Positions 8,381-17,631 are shown, counted from the stretch's first letter. The stretch: DNA of 64,000 nucleotides from Niallia sp. XMNu-256 (GCF_036670015.1 NZ_CP137636.1:226501-290500), one strand, 5' to 3'. Program-made: numbers and translations. The notes: a model not told the origin generated them from the letters alone.

Positions 8381-9127
8381 ATGAAGCAGAATGAAGAATT
8401 TGTAAGGTTAAAAGCGGTCACTTTTAAATTTAAAGAACAGACTGTCATAGAGAATGTAAATCTTTCGTTAAAACAAGGTTCATCATATGCACTAGTTGGT
8501 AAATCGGGAGTGGGAAAAAGCACGTTATTAAATTTGATTTCAGGCTTTTTGCACCCTAGTAGTGGGGAAATCAAGATTAATGGGAAATCGGTTAATAAAA
8601 CGAGCAATGGGATTGCCTTTTTGTTTCAGGATTTAGGTCTTTTCCCGTGGCAGACTGTGTTTGAATCTGTATCCATGCCACTGAAGTTAAAGAATGTTCA
8701 AGGGATTGAACAGGAGATAATCGAGCTTTTGCAGGAGATGGAGTTAGATCATTTGAAGGACAAATATCCTCACGAATTGAGTGGAGGCCAAAAGCAGCGG
8801 GTTGGGATTGCGCGGACGTTAATCGGGAAACCACAACTTTTATTAATGGATGAACCGACCTCTGCTTTAGATGCAATGACAAAGGAATATATACAATTTC
8901 TGGTTTTGAAGCAGCAGCAAAAGCTGAGGACGACCATGTTATTTGTGACTCATGATATCGAGGAAGCTGTATTTCTAGGCAGAGAGGTCTTAATTTTAAA
9001 AGAGGATGGGAGCATTCAGCAGGTTGAAAATCCTTATTTTGCCCAAACGAATGCTAAGGAACAGCTTGGCTTTTACGAGGCTTGTATTAACATAAGGAAA
9101 TTAATGAATGTGGGGATTCCTAAATGA
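8381..9127 (+). CDS. ABC transporter ATP-binding protein (SsuB/TauB type)
   Basis: 248 residues. Walker A GKSGVGKST (about residues 39-47), Q-loop FLFQDLGLFPWQ, signature LSGGQKQRVGIARTL, Walker B LLLMDEPTSALD and the H-loop VTHDIEEAVF are all intact. The QDxxLxPW segment is typical of nitrate/sulfonate/aminopyrimidine importers. The next gene, the permease, overlaps by 4 bases. The binding protein is encoded on the opposite strand beyond a shared terminator. Confidence 0.92.
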   Translation: MKQNEEFVRLKAVTFKFKEQTVIENVNLSLKQGSSYALVGKSGVGKSTLLNLISGFLHPSSGEIKINGKSVNKTSNGIAFLFQDLGLFPWQTVFESVSMPLKLKNVQGIEQEIIELLQEMELDHLKDKYPHELSGGQKQRVGIARTLIGKPQLLLMDEPTSALDAMTKEYIQFLVLKQQQKLRTTMLFVTHDIEEAVFLGREVLILKEDGSIQQVENPYFAQTNAKEQLGFYEACINIRKLMNVGIPK

Positions 9128-9873
9128 AGATCTATAAAAAAATAGTAAATAGTCAAATTGTGATCGGATTTTTTAGTTTTGTACTATTCTGGGAAATCCT
9201 CCATCTTGCCATTCCTACTCATACGATTCCATCTCCATTGGAGACCTTCAAATACTTAGGGACGGTAGCAGGGGAATTAGTACTTCATTCACTAGGAAGT
9301 GTGTTGCGGGTATTGACAGCGATAAGCATTTCATTAGTTATTGGAATTCCCCTTGGCATTTTACTTGGTGTTAACAAGAGGTTCAATCGGATTTTTTCTC
9401 CCTTCTTATATTATATGTATCCGATTCCAAAGGTCGCATTCCTACCAGTGTTCATGCTTTTGTTTGGACTTGGGAATGGATCAAAAATTTTGTTGATCAT
9501 TTTTATTATTATTTTTCAAATCATTTTATCGGTTCGTGATGGGGTTATGCAAATTCCCTCAACCTACTTTAAAGTCATGGACAGTTTCTCCGCGTCCAAT
9601 AAGCAGCAATATCGGTATTTAATCATTCCGGCCGTCCTGCCACAAGTGTTCTCAGGGTTAAGGGTCAGTATCGGAATTTCACTTGCCACATTATTTTTTG
9701 CTGAAAACTATGCGACAACTTATGGAGTTGGATATTTTATATTGAGCGCCTGGTCGAAAATGAATTATCCAGAAATGTTTTCGGGAATTGTCGTCTTAGG
9801 GTTTATTGGATTGTTATTTTTTAAATTATTGGACTGGTTAGAGACACATTTTACACCATGGAATCAGAAATAA
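9124..9873 (+). CDS. ABC transporter permease (SsuC/TauC type)
   Basis: 249 residues starting in an ATGA overlap with the ATPase gene. About six membrane helices are predicted; the ATPase-contact loop with its conserved glycine is near DSFSASNKQQYRYLIIPAVL. It forms the membrane channel of the importer. The substrate is not evident; B. subtilis YtlD and the ThiX-type and SsuC permeases are the relatives I recall, and no TPP or S-box riboswitch precedes the operon. Confidence 0.9.
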   Translation: MKIYKKIVNSQIVIGFFSFVLFWEILHLAIPTHTIPSPLETFKYLGTVAGELVLHSLGSVLRVLTAISISLVIGIPLGILLGVNKRFNRIFSPFLYYMYPIPKVAFLPVFMLLFGLGNGSKILLIIFIIIFQIILSVRDGVMQIPSTYFKVMDSFSASNKQQYRYLIIPAVLPQVFSGLRVSIGISLATLFFAENYATTYGVGYFILSAWSKMNYPEMFSGIVVLGFIGLLFFKLLDWLETHFTPWNQK

Positions 9874-9910
9874 ATGGAGGTTGTCCCCGGTTTGGATAAC
9901 CTCCATTATT
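9873..9910. terminator. Bidirectional terminator between convergent transporter units
   Basis: A perfect 10-bp stem, AATGGAGGTT (9873-9882) with AACCTCCATT (9898-9907), separates the permease gene from the convergent binding-protein gene. T-rich tails lie on both sides. Confidence 0.8.
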
Positions 9911-9915
9911 AGTTT

Positions 9916-10896
9916 TTACTTAATAAATGAGTAATCGGTTAATTCCTCATACGTATACTTATTTTTAATTTGGCCCTTTTCTTGTGTCCAAGCAATAATG
10001 CTGTCAAATTGTTGTTGGTCAATTTTACCAGCATGTTCAATATCATACGGCAAGTTCGTTAAATAGGTACTCATAGCTTCAGGGAATTGATAATCAGCCA
10101 AAATATCGCTGTATTCAGTAGCTTCTGTTTCATTTATATAATCGACAGCTTTATTATAAGCGCGGTAAAAGGCTTTAATATCTTCTGGTTTCTCCTTAAT
10201 CATTTCTTCCGTAAATGAAATGGTTCCGCCTTTAATTCCAGCCTCTTTAGAACTTCCTAGTAAGTGTGCACCTTGTTGGACTAATAAACCAGCCTGTGGC
10301 TCTGTGAAAACAACTCCATCAATTCGGTCTTGAAGTAGTTGTTCGAATCGATCAGAGAAAGAGGCAATTTCAACAATTTCGTATGAGAAATTACCTTTCT
10401 TTGCAAATTCGTCCATGATGTATTCTAAAATGAAGTTTGGTACAAGTGAAACTTTTTTACCATCTAATTGATTCATTTCTGTAATTCCTGAATTAGGAGA
10501 AGAAAGGATTTTGAAATCTTCACTAATATCAGATGTGATTTTCATGTTAATGCCATTTTGTTTAAAAGAAGCGACTGTCATTACATCGCCAATCGTAGCG
10601 TCTAACTGTCCAGCTTGTACAGCAACATTTCGGTCCATCGGATTTGAAAAGGGTTGAATTGCTACATTCACACCTTCGTCTTCAAAAAAGCCTTTCTCCT
10701 TCGCAAGGATAATTGGAATCCCTGATTCTGCGGCAAGTATGCCGATTGCAAACTCCTCACCAGACGGTTCTGAACCTTTGTCTTGTTTTTTTGTGTCTGT
10801 TGGTTCGGACGTATTTTCATTTGTATTTCCATTTCCACATGCAGCTAGGAACACCATTGTTACCAGCATCATTAAAGTAACTAGTTTCTTTTTCAT
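9916..10896 (-). CDS. ABC transporter substrate-binding lipoprotein (NMT1/THI5-like)
   Basis: 326 residues from the ATG at 10896 (GAGGAA 7 bases upstream); an ATG at 10911 is also in frame but has poor spacing. A lipoprotein signal ends in LAAC, followed by a Ser/Thr/Asn-rich linker. The mature domain is NMT1-like: FAIGILAAESGIPIILAKEKGFF, then RNVAVQAGQLDATIGDVMT. It presumably feeds the SsuBC-type ATPase and permease encoded convergently. The deacetylase gene upstream overlaps its possible first start, so the two are co-transcribed. Confidence 0.88.
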   Translation of the reverse strand: MKKKLVTLMMLVTMVFLAACGNGNTNENTSEPTDTKKQDKGSEPSGEEFAIGILAAESGIPIILAKEKGFFEDEGVNVAIQPFSNPMDRNVAVQAGQLDATIGDVMTVASFKQNGINMKITSDISEDFKILSSPNSGITEMNQLDGKKVSLVPNFILEYIMDEFAKKGNFSYEIVEIASFSDRFEQLLQDRIDGVVFTEPQAGLLVQQGAHLLGSSKEAGIKGGTISFTEEMIKEKPEDIKAFYRAYNKAVDYINETEATEYSDILADYQFPEAMSTYLTNLPYDIEHAGKIDQQQFDSIIAWTQEKGQIKNKYTYEELTDYSFIK

Positions 10897-10907
10897 CTTA
10901 AAATTCC

Positions 10908-11654
10908 TCATTCTCCTAAAATTTTTGTAAAAGCATCCATGTCGATAAAATATGGAACCACATTTCTTCTTAAATGAAGGGGATCAGTTTCCTGCGTATT
11001 AGGTCCAGTTTCTGTAGTAAATGCCAACTTAAAGCCTTTTTCTTTTAGAACATTGACATTTCGATCATTGAATAATCCAAATGGGTAGGCAAATACATCT
11101 TTCACCGGAACATATTTATTACACTTATCCAAATCTTGAGCAAACTCTTCATCGGTTGTAGACATCATCATACTTGTCTTCACATCTGTTCGTTGATGAA
11201 AGGAATCGGTATGGTTTGCATATTGGAAGACGTCTGTCATTTCAGTTAAATCCTCTTTCGTTAAACAAACGGACCGTTCGGGGGTAAACCCTTTCCCGAC
11301 CTCGTGAAGCCAGCCTGTTACGACAAAGGATACCGCATGAAATCCGTATTCCTTTAGAATAGGATAAGCATATTTTTTCATAGATTGGTAACAGTCATCA
11401 AAAGTAATTAATACAGACTTTTCGGGAATATCTATTCCAGCATAATAGTAATTCTTCACTTCATCCACGGTTAAGATATGAAAACCTTCATTATGTATAT
11501 ATCTCATTTGTTCCTCAAAATGTTCTAAAGTGACAAACAGTGGCGACGGGAGAATATCGTTATAATCTTGTGTTACATCAATGGCAGATGGGCTTTCTGG
11601 ATTAAACTCTGCTTTTTTCCTAATTTCGTGATAGACTAATGTAGTAAATCCCAT
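10908..11654 (-). CDS. Polysaccharide deacetylase family protein
   Basis: 248 residues, no signal peptide. NodB-homology motifs: VLITFDDCYQS carries the DD metal/catalytic pair but has Cys where TFDDG is usual; YANHTDSFHQRT is the metal-binding H-x-x-x-H stretch; FAYPFG is motif 3. In Bacilli such cytosolic forms may act on small N-acetyl compounds and not on cell wall. Co-transcription with a solute-binding protein suggests processing of the imported substrate, which is inference. Confidence 0.85.
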   Translation of the reverse strand: MGFTTLVYHEIRKKAEFNPESPSAIDVTQDYNDILPSPLFVTLEHFEEQMRYIHNEGFHILTVDEVKNYYYAGIDIPEKSVLITFDDCYQSMKKYAYPILKEYGFHAVSFVVTGWLHEVGKGFTPERSVCLTKEDLTEMTDVFQYANHTDSFHQRTDVKTSMMMSTTDEEFAQDLDKCNKYVPVKDVFAYPFGLFNDRNVNVLKEKGFKLAFTTETGPNTQETDPLHLRRNVVPYFIDMDAFTKILGE

Positions 11655-11874
11655 AGTTTGCTCCTTTTTAAAAAAGTTATATTAATTGATTTATTATATG
11701 GATTTACTTTTTTATAAGTCAATGAACAATTTAAGAACTTTTACATTGGAAAACATAATAATATTGAAAATGTCCTAAATGTCACTTTAATATGATATGA
11801 CAAAAAGTAAACTTTCTTATAAAATAGAATTTAAAAGATTTTTTGTAAAATAGGATTTATAGGAGGCAATCAGG

Positions 11875-12687
11875 GTGAGTGAAGCAAAATTTATTAATAA
11901 AGAGGCAAGACAGGCATTGAAGAAGACCAGCCGGACATTCTATATTCCAATTACTCATTTAAGTAAAGGATTACAAGAAGCGGTTGCGTCTGCCTATTTA
12001 TGTATGAGAGCGATTGATGAGATTGAAGACCACCCCCAGCTTCCAGCCAAGGATAAAATTGATTTGCTGCTCTCCGTCCACAAAATCCTTCAAAAACCTA
12101 CTCACGAGGATTTAGCAAAGTTATTTGAACCTTACGAGTCTATCCTTCCAGCTGTTACTTTAAAATTATCTGATTGGATTGAAGTTTGCCCGTCTGGTAT
12201 TGTCAATAAAATGTTGGAAGCCACTGCTACAATGGCAAAAGGGATGGCTAAATGGGTGGAAAAAGATTGGGTGATCGAATCAGAAAATGATTTAGATGAT
12301 TATACTTACTATGTGGCTGGTTTAGTAGGTCTTATGCTTAATGATATTTGGAAATGGTATGATAACACGGAAACAGATGAGCATTTAGCGATTGCGTTTG
12401 GTCGTGGCTTACAAGCAGTTAATATCCTCCGTAATTATAAGGAAGACGAAACCCGAGGTGTAAGCTTTTTTCCAAAAGGGTGGGGTTTAGAGGAAATGTT
12501 TGCATACGCACAGAAAAACTTAGAAATGGCTGACCTCTATATAAAAGATCTGCAAACCGATAGCATTATCAAATTTTGTGAAATTCCATTGGCGTTGGCA
12601 CACGGAACGCTCAAAGCCCTTATGGAAGGTAAGGAAAAAATGAGCAGAATTGAAGTCTTAAAAGTCGTCGGTCGAGTAGTGAACTAA
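11875..12687 (+). CDS. Squalene/phytoene synthase-family protein (YisP-like)
   Basis: 270 residues from a GTG with AGGAGG upstream. The trans-isoprenyl synthase fold is indicated by CMRAIDEIEDHP (first Asp-rich motif, near residue 50) and NILRNYKEDETRGVSFFPKGW (second motif region). The second motif lacks the full DxxxD of canonical synthases. B. subtilis YisP, a close-length homologue, acts as a farnesyl diphosphate phosphatase making farnesol, and this protein probably does likewise. Single-gene unit with its own terminator. Confidence 0.8.
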   Translation: MSEAKFINKEARQALKKTSRTFYIPITHLSKGLQEAVASAYLCMRAIDEIEDHPQLPAKDKIDLLLSVHKILQKPTHEDLAKLFEPYESILPAVTLKLSDWIEVCPSGIVNKMLEATATMAKGMAKWVEKDWVIESENDLDDYTYYVAGLVGLMLNDIWKWYDNTETDEHLAIAFGRGLQAVNILRNYKEDETRGVSFFPKGWGLEEMFAYAQKNLEMADLYIKDLQTDSIIKFCEIPLALAHGTLKALMEGKEKMSRIEVLKVVGRVVN

Positions 12688-12691
12688 ATAT

Positions 12692-12740
12692 AAGGGTGTA
12701 AGGAATCCTCAGAAGAGAAGATACCTTGCACCCTTTTTTC
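12692..12740 (+). terminator. Terminator after the YisP-like gene
   Basis: Stem AAGGGTGTAAGG with CCTTGCACCCTT, then TTTTTTCTTTT. Confidence 0.85.
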
Positions 12741-12867
12741 TTTTGACTACGTTTTTTTTTCTATAGTAATATTCGGGAATTAACAAAATATAGAATTCTG
12801 ATAATTGCAAGAAAAAAATCAAATGAACATAAAATAGTTAGGGAATTTATTAACATTTTGTAACAAT

Positions 12868-12896
12868 TTGTAGAATTTTGTTGAAAATTGTATAAT
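12868..12896 (+). promoter_or_regulatory. codY promoter with an embedded CodY-like box
   Basis: TTGTAG (12868-12873) and TATAAT (12891-12896) are 17 bases apart. The spacer contains AATTTTGTTGAAAATT (12874-12889), close to the CodY consensus AATTTTCWGAAAATT but one base longer in the centre. CodY bound here would occlude RNA polymerase. Confidence 0.6.
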
Positions 12897-13013
12897 ATCA
12901 ATTATGATGTTATTATAGATATTAGAAAAGTTATATATTTTAGAACATTAAAGGTAGTTAAGCCTAAATAATAAAAAAGATGTCGAAAATGACTTTAACT
13001 ATAGGAGGAAACT

Positions 13014-13787
13014 ATGGAATTATTAGCGAAGGTTAGAAGAATAAATACAATGTTACAAAATACAAGAGGTACTTCCGTAAACTTCACAGATGTGGCTGAG
13101 CTATTAAGTGAAATCATTGATACCAATGTTTTTATCATCAGTACGGACGGTAAAATTCATGGCCATGCACTTGCTTACCAAATTGAAAGTGACCACATGA
13201 AGCAAGTATTAGAGAGCGGAGAGGCGTCCGAGTCTTATAAGAAAGCATTATTAGATCTTAATGAAACAATTGCTAATGAAAATGTTGATAGTGAATACAG
13301 TGCATTCCATGGCGAAAATAAAGACTTATTTGCGAACGGTCTGACCACTTTAGTACCAATTATTGGCGGTGGGGAAAGATTAGGGACACTTATTTTATCC
13401 CGTGTTGATAAAGCGTTTGATAATGATGATTTATTATTAACGGAATACAGTGCAACAGTAGTTGCGGTTGAAATTATGCGTGAGCGCTCAGAGGCGGCAG
13501 AAAAAGAGGCACGCAGTAAAACTATTGTACAAATGGCAATCAGCTCGCTATCCTATAGTGAGTTAGAAGCAGTAGAGCATATTTTTGAAGAGCTAAATGG
13601 AAATGAAGGTTTGCTCGTTGCATCTAAAATAGCCGACCGCGTGGGAATTACTCGATCTGTTATCGTAAATGCTCTTAGAAAGCTAGAAAGTGCAAGTGTT
13701 ATTGAATCTCGTTCACTAGGAATGAAAGGAACCTTTATCAAAATCCTTAACGACAACTTCCTTGCTGAACTTGAAAAAGTGAAATAA
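13014..13787 (+). CDS. codY: CodY-type GTP/branched-chain amino acid regulator, free-standing and divergent
   Basis: 257 residues (B. subtilis CodY 259), AGGAGG upstream. The C-terminal half is nearly identical to canonical CodY, including the HTH ([18 protein letters not shown]). The N-terminal GAF domain aligns without gaps to B. subtilis CodY as I recall it, but isoleucine-pocket positions differ: R61 is H, M65 is V, F71 is A, P72 is S and P99 is H. R44 and R45 near the GTP site are T and D. Canonical codY lies in the codV-clpQ-clpY-codY operon; here it is monocistronic, so this is probably a paralogue with changed or lost ligand sensing. Confidence 0.92.
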   Translation: MELLAKVRRINTMLQNTRGTSVNFTDVAELLSEIIDTNVFIISTDGKIHGHALAYQIESDHMKQVLESGEASESYKKALLDLNETIANENVDSEYSAFHGENKDLFANGLTTLVPIIGGGERLGTLILSRVDKAFDNDDLLLTEYSATVVAVEIMRERSEAAEKEARSKTIVQMAISSLSYSELEAVEHIFEELNGNEGLLVASKIADRVGITRSVIVNALRKLESASVIESRSLGMKGTFIKILNDNFLAELEKVK

Positions 13788-13822
13788 GACAGTCTCAATT
13801 AGTATTTGGTCTTAAAATGTAA

Positions 13823-13868
13823 AAGGCCCAATCTACTTTCTTGGAGAAATAGATTGGGCCTTAGACTT
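13823..13868. terminator. Terminator after codY
   Basis: A perfect 13-bp stem AAGGCCCAATCTA (13823-13835) with TAGATTGGGCCTT (13850-13862). Confidence 0.85.
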
Positions 13869-13943
13869 TATTTTAACGGATTTCTATAGCGTGATTACTT
13901 ATTAGGGTATGATAAAGGATAGTTTTTATTTTGAGGTGAATCT

Positions 13944-15035
13944 GTGATGACATATGAGATATTTATTTCAGAGTATTTAACAGAGACAGCTATTGCGATT
14001 GGGATCTTCCTTTTATTTTTAGTGTTAAGGAAGCTATTTGCAAAATATGTGTTTAATTTACTATTAAGGTTTAGCGACAAGATAAAAACAACGGTGTTAA
14101 CATCAATTTTTACAGCTTTTGAAAGACCTGTTCAATGGTTATTTGTTGTAATTGGATTGTATGTTGCTGTACGCTATTCTTCAATATTGGATCATAATAA
14201 TATACTGTTTTTAGATATCGTGCGCTCAGGGGTTGTCATTATCATTAGCTGGGGATTATACAACTTAACAGCGTCTACTTCCAATATTTTCGACAAGCTT
14301 ACTAATAGATACAGTCTTGAAATTGATAAAATACTAATTCCATTTATTTCAAGAATTTTAAGAGTCATTATTGTTTTAATCACAATTAGTATTGTTGCTC
14401 AAGAGTTTGATTACAATGTGTCAAGCTTTGTAGCGGGGCTTGGCATTGGAGGCCTTGCGATTTCCTTAGCTGCCAAAGATGCAATCGCAAATTTGTTTGG
14501 TGGCTTTATCATTATTACAGAAAAGCCGTTTACGATTGGTGATTGGATTAAAACGCCTGCAGTCGAGGGGACCGTTGAGGAAATCACTTTTCGTAGTACA
14601 AGAGTTCGAACAGCAGCAGATGCTGTTGTGACCGTGCCAAATGCGACATTATCAAATGATACGATTACTAACGTGAGTAAAATGGAAAAAAGACAAGTCA
14701 ATTTTCAATTAAATATTTTATACAATACTTCAAAAGAACAATTAGGACGGGTCGTTAATAAAATCAGGGAATTGTTGATGAATGACCCAGGGATTCATCA
14801 AGATGCGATTACAGTCTCTTTTGACCAATATCAAGAAAATGGATATGGAATCTCTCTTAATTTCTTTACCATAACAACAGAATATGTTGATTATGTAAAA
14901 GTGAAGGAAGAAATTAATTTTAAAATTATGGAGATCCTTGAGCAAGAAGGTGTTAAACTGGCCATTCCAAGTAGGAATCTAGCATTAGGCGAGGAATTAG
15001 AGAAGCAATTGAAAAAAGGAAATGTACAAGGTTAA
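13944..15035 (+). CDS. MscS-family mechanosensitive channel
   Basis: 363 residues starting GTG-ATG, with GAGGTGA upstream. There are four hydrophobic segments before residue 190. The pore helix TM3 and following beta domain show the MscS signature GLGIGGLAISLAAKDAIANL, then GGFIIITEKPFTIGDWI. A cytoplasmic beta and alpha/beta domain completes the protein. It is a turgor-gated channel of the plasma membrane that releases solutes on osmotic downshock. Monocistronic with its own terminator. Confidence 0.92.
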   Translation: MMTYEIFISEYLTETAIAIGIFLLFLVLRKLFAKYVFNLLLRFSDKIKTTVLTSIFTAFERPVQWLFVVIGLYVAVRYSSILDHNNILFLDIVRSGVVIIISWGLYNLTASTSNIFDKLTNRYSLEIDKILIPFISRILRVIIVLITISIVAQEFDYNVSSFVAGLGIGGLAISLAAKDAIANLFGGFIIITEKPFTIGDWIKTPAVEGTVEEITFRSTRVRTAADAVVTVPNATLSNDTITNVSKMEKRQVNFQLNILYNTSKEQLGRVVNKIRELLMNDPGIHQDAITVSFDQYQENGYGISLNFFTITTEYVDYVKVKEEINFKIMEILEQEGVKLAIPSRNLALGEELEKQLKKGNVQG

Positions 15036-15068
15036 ACCTCTTTCGGTTATTGAAAGAGGTTTTTGTTT
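15034..15068 (+). terminator. Terminator after the MscS-family gene
   Basis: Stem AAACCTCTTTC (15034-15044) with GAAAGAGGTTT (15052-15062), then TTGTTTTG; it overlaps the stop codon region. Confidence 0.85.
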
Positions 15069-15180
15069 TGAAAAATATGGACTGATTTATTATTTAGTTA
15101 TGGATATAGTGGAAAGTCCATATTCCTGATATATTATTTTTACACAATTAAGTGAAGAAAGAATAATTGGGGGAATAAGA

Positions 15181-16062
15181 ATGTTACAAACAAGTACAGA
15201 CAGAGAAAAGCGTGGAGTAGAGATACAAAAGGGCGGCGTAATTATGGATGTCGTAAACGCTGAGCAAGCAAAAATTGCTGAAGAGGCAGGCGCAGTTGCG
15301 GTTATGGCGTTGGAGCGTGTCCCTTCTGATATACGTAAAGCAGGCGGAGTCGCTAGAATGGCAGATATCTCAATTATAGAGGAAGTTATGAATGCGGTAA
15401 GTATCCCGGTTATGGCAAAAGCTAGAATCGGTCATATTGTTGAAGCTAGAGTCCTTGAAGCTTTAGGGGTTGACTATCTTGATGAATCCGAAGTATTAAC
15501 ACCAGCGGATGAAGAATTTCATTTAAATAAAAAGGATTTTACGGTTCCATTTGTTTGTGGTTGTCGTGACCTAGGTGAAGCCGCCCGTCGAATTGGTGAA
15601 GGGGCATCCATGCTTCGTACGAAAGGGGAGCCTGGAACAGGTAATATTGTGGAAGCCGTTCGACATATGCGCAAGGTAAATGCTCAAGTTCGTAAATTGG
15701 TGCATATGAATGAAGATGAAATTATGACCGAAGCAAAAATACTTGGAGCTCCATATGAGGTCCTTTTACAAATTAAAGAGCATGGGAAGCTTCCTGTTGC
15801 CAACTTTGCTGCAGGTGGAGTAGCAACACCTGCTGATGCTGCGCTTATGATGCAATTAGGTGCCGATGGGGTCTTTGTTGGTTCTGGAATTTTCAAATCG
15901 GACAACCCGGCTAAATTTGCAAAAGCGATTGTCAAAGCAACGACTCATTATCAAGATTATAAGCTAATAGCTGAGCTTTCAAAAGGATTAGGTGAACCAA
16001 TGAAAGGGCTAGAGATCTCATCAATCGCTCCTGAACATCGCATGCAGGAACGCGGCTGGTAA
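15181..16062 (+). CDS. pdxS: Pyridoxal 5'-phosphate synthase subunit PdxS
   Basis: 293 residues, GGGGG upstream of the ATG. It matches B. subtilis PdxS nearly end to end. Both catalytic lysines are present, in [11 protein letters not shown] and [12 protein letters not shown], and the C-terminal tail MQERGW is complete. PdxS condenses ribose 5-phosphate, glyceraldehyde 3-phosphate and ammonia to PLP in a dodecamer. Its glutaminase partner PdxT, normally the next gene, is absent from this window; a terminator follows immediately. Either pdxT is elsewhere, this is a second pdxS, or the enzyme uses free ammonia. Confidence 0.95.
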   Translation: MLQTSTDREKRGVEIQKGGVIMDVVNAEQAKIAEEAGAVAVMALERVPSDIRKAGGVARMADISIIEEVMNAVSIPVMAKARIGHIVEARVLEALGVDYLDESEVLTPADEEFHLNKKDFTVPFVCGCRDLGEAARRIGEGASMLRTKGEPGTGNIVEAVRHMRKVNAQVRKLVHMNEDEIMTEAKILGAPYEVLLQIKEHGKLPVANFAAGGVATPADAALMMQLGADGVFVGSGIFKSDNPAKFAKAIVKATTHYQDYKLIAELSKGLGEPMKGLEISSIAPEHRMQERGW

Positions 16063-16113
16063 GGAATTTTCAAGGATATAAAAGTACAGGTTGTTATGTA
16101 TTAATATAAGTAG

Positions 16114-16145
16114 ACCCGCCATGCTATGCCTGGCGGGTTATGTTT
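16114..16145. terminator. Terminator after pdxS
   Basis: Stem ACCCGCCA (16114-16121) with TGGCGGGT (16131-16138), then a T-rich tail. Confidence 0.75.
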
Positions 16146-16148
16146 GTT

Positions 16149-16164
16149 AATCAAACGTTTGATT
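16149..16164. promoter_or_regulatory. Perfect 16-bp palindrome between pdxS and the MocR gene
   Basis: AATCAAACGTTTGATT lies between the convergent 3' ends. A related sequence, AAACAAATGTTTGATT, lies after rodA near 50596. It may be an operator or a repeat remnant; no gene starts here, so promoter control is doubtful. Confidence 0.35.
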
Positions 16165-16200
16165 GAAAATTATTTTAGAGATGTAAAAGCAAAAAATGAA

Positions 16201-17631
16201 TTAATTTAAAGCTTTAGCCAAACGCTCAACCCCTTCAATGATCTGGTGTGATTCTAGGTGAGCAAATCCCAGTAATAAACCTCTTCGGTTACTATTTAAA
16301 CAATAAGGACTGAGAGGGAAAACGCCAACGCCAGCTCTTAATGCAGTTTGAACGGCTTTATACTCATCAAAGCCTTCATTCGCTTCTAAAAGAACATGAA
16401 GTCCTGAGTCGGTTCCTTGTATTTGAAATTCTTGTGATAAGCTAGATGTGTTTAATGTTTGAATAATATCACGATGGCGTTTACTGTAAATCGAACGCAT
16501 ACGTCGAACGTGTTTTAATAACTCACCTGTTTCAAAAAATTGTCCTAGTGTGAGTTGTTCCATAATCGGAATATGGCGGCACACAAATTCCTGTACCTTT
16601 GCCAATCTCTCTATTGCTTCCTTGGGACCAATAACTGCTGCTAAACGAATTCCAGGAGCCAGAAGCTTGGTAAAGCTTAGGAAATACAAAATATTTGTCG
16701 GCATTTGTGAGTATAAACTCGGTATTGGACCACCACGGTAACGGAATTCTCCATCATAGTCATCTTCAATAATCCACGTTTGATTTTGGCGGGCAAATTG
16801 AATTAATTCTTGCCTGCGATTAGCTGACATTAATACACCGGTAGGGAATTGATGGGATGGTGTGGTAAAGATCATTTTAGTGTGTGGTGAAATTTGGTCA
16901 ACACAAATTCCTTGTTGGTCAACAGGAACCGGTTCAATTTCCATTTTGCGATATTGCATGGAGGACCAAGCAACTGGAAATCCAGGATCCTCAACGGAGA
17001 CTAAATCTCCTTCTTGAAGCAGAGCTTGTGCAATAATATCCATAGTTTGTCTAGCACCTAGTGTCAACAAAATTTGGTCGGGTTCTACATGGATTCCCCT
17101 TTCAATTGCTAGATAACGAGAAATTTGTTCTCTTACAGAATACAGCCCATATGATGAGCTGTAGCCCCAATCAAATAAGCTGTTCTCCTTCAAAGCAGTA
17201 TTGGATGCCTGCCGCCAAGCCTTTTGGAAAGTAGAATCAATAAATGGGGCATGGAGACGGAAATCAATTTCTGCCTTTTCTTCTGCTTTCATATCAGGCC
17301 AGTGTTCCGCTTGCCTCGACTTATCCTCTAATAGAGGATTACTTGGAATAACAGGAGGATCGTCCTGGGTATCAGCTGATACATGATCTCCCATGATATC
17401 ACAGACCCTTGTTCCGCCACGTCTGGATGTAGTTACATAGCCCCGTGATTGCAGCTCTTCATAAGCAATTTGCACACTGGATCTAGAAATCGATAATTCA
17501 CGAGCCAGTTGACGAGTAGGTACTAATGGATCACCTGGTGAGAGTTGTCCTTCCTCGATATATTCAATAACATGGTCAACAATCTGTAACCAAAGCGGAC
17601 GCTTATCCTTTTTGTCAATTTCTATATACAT
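16201..17631 (-). CDS. MocR/GntR-family PLP-dependent transcriptional regulator (PdxR-like)
   Basis: 476 residues. An N-terminal GntR winged helix (GDPLVPTRQLARELSISRSS, residues about 36-55) is joined to an aminotransferase-fold domain. The PLP lysine lies in LSFTKLLAPGIRLA, and the upstream NPGFPVAW-like and IIEDDYDGEFRY motifs are those of fold-type I enzymes. MocR proteins bind PLP and often control pdxST; lying next to pdxS, though convergent with it, makes a PdxR role plausible. The upstream inverted repeat at 17659-17676 is a candidate autoregulatory site. Confidence 0.88.
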   Translation of the reverse strand: MYIEIDKKDKRPLWLQIVDHVIEYIEEGQLSPGDPLVPTRQLARELSISRSSVQIAYEELQSRGYVTTSRRGGTRVCDIMGDHVSADTQDDPPVIPSNPLLEDKSRQAEHWPDMKAEEKAEIDFRLHAPFIDSTFQKAWRQASNTALKENSLFDWGYSSSYGLYSVREQISRYLAIERGIHVEPDQILLTLGARQTMDIIAQALLQEGDLVSVEDPGFPVAWSSMQYRKMEIEPVPVDQQGICVDQISPHTKMIFTTPSHQFPTGVLMSANRRQELIQFARQNQTWIIEDDYDGEFRYRGGPIPSLYSQMPTNILYFLSFTKLLAPGIRLAAVIGPKEAIERLAKVQEFVCRHIPIMEQLTLGQFFETGELLKHVRRMRSIYSKRHRDIIQTLNTSSLSQEFQIQGTDSGLHVLLEANEGFDEYKAVQTALRAGVGVFPLSPYCLNSNRRGLLLGFAHLESHQIIEGVERLAKALN

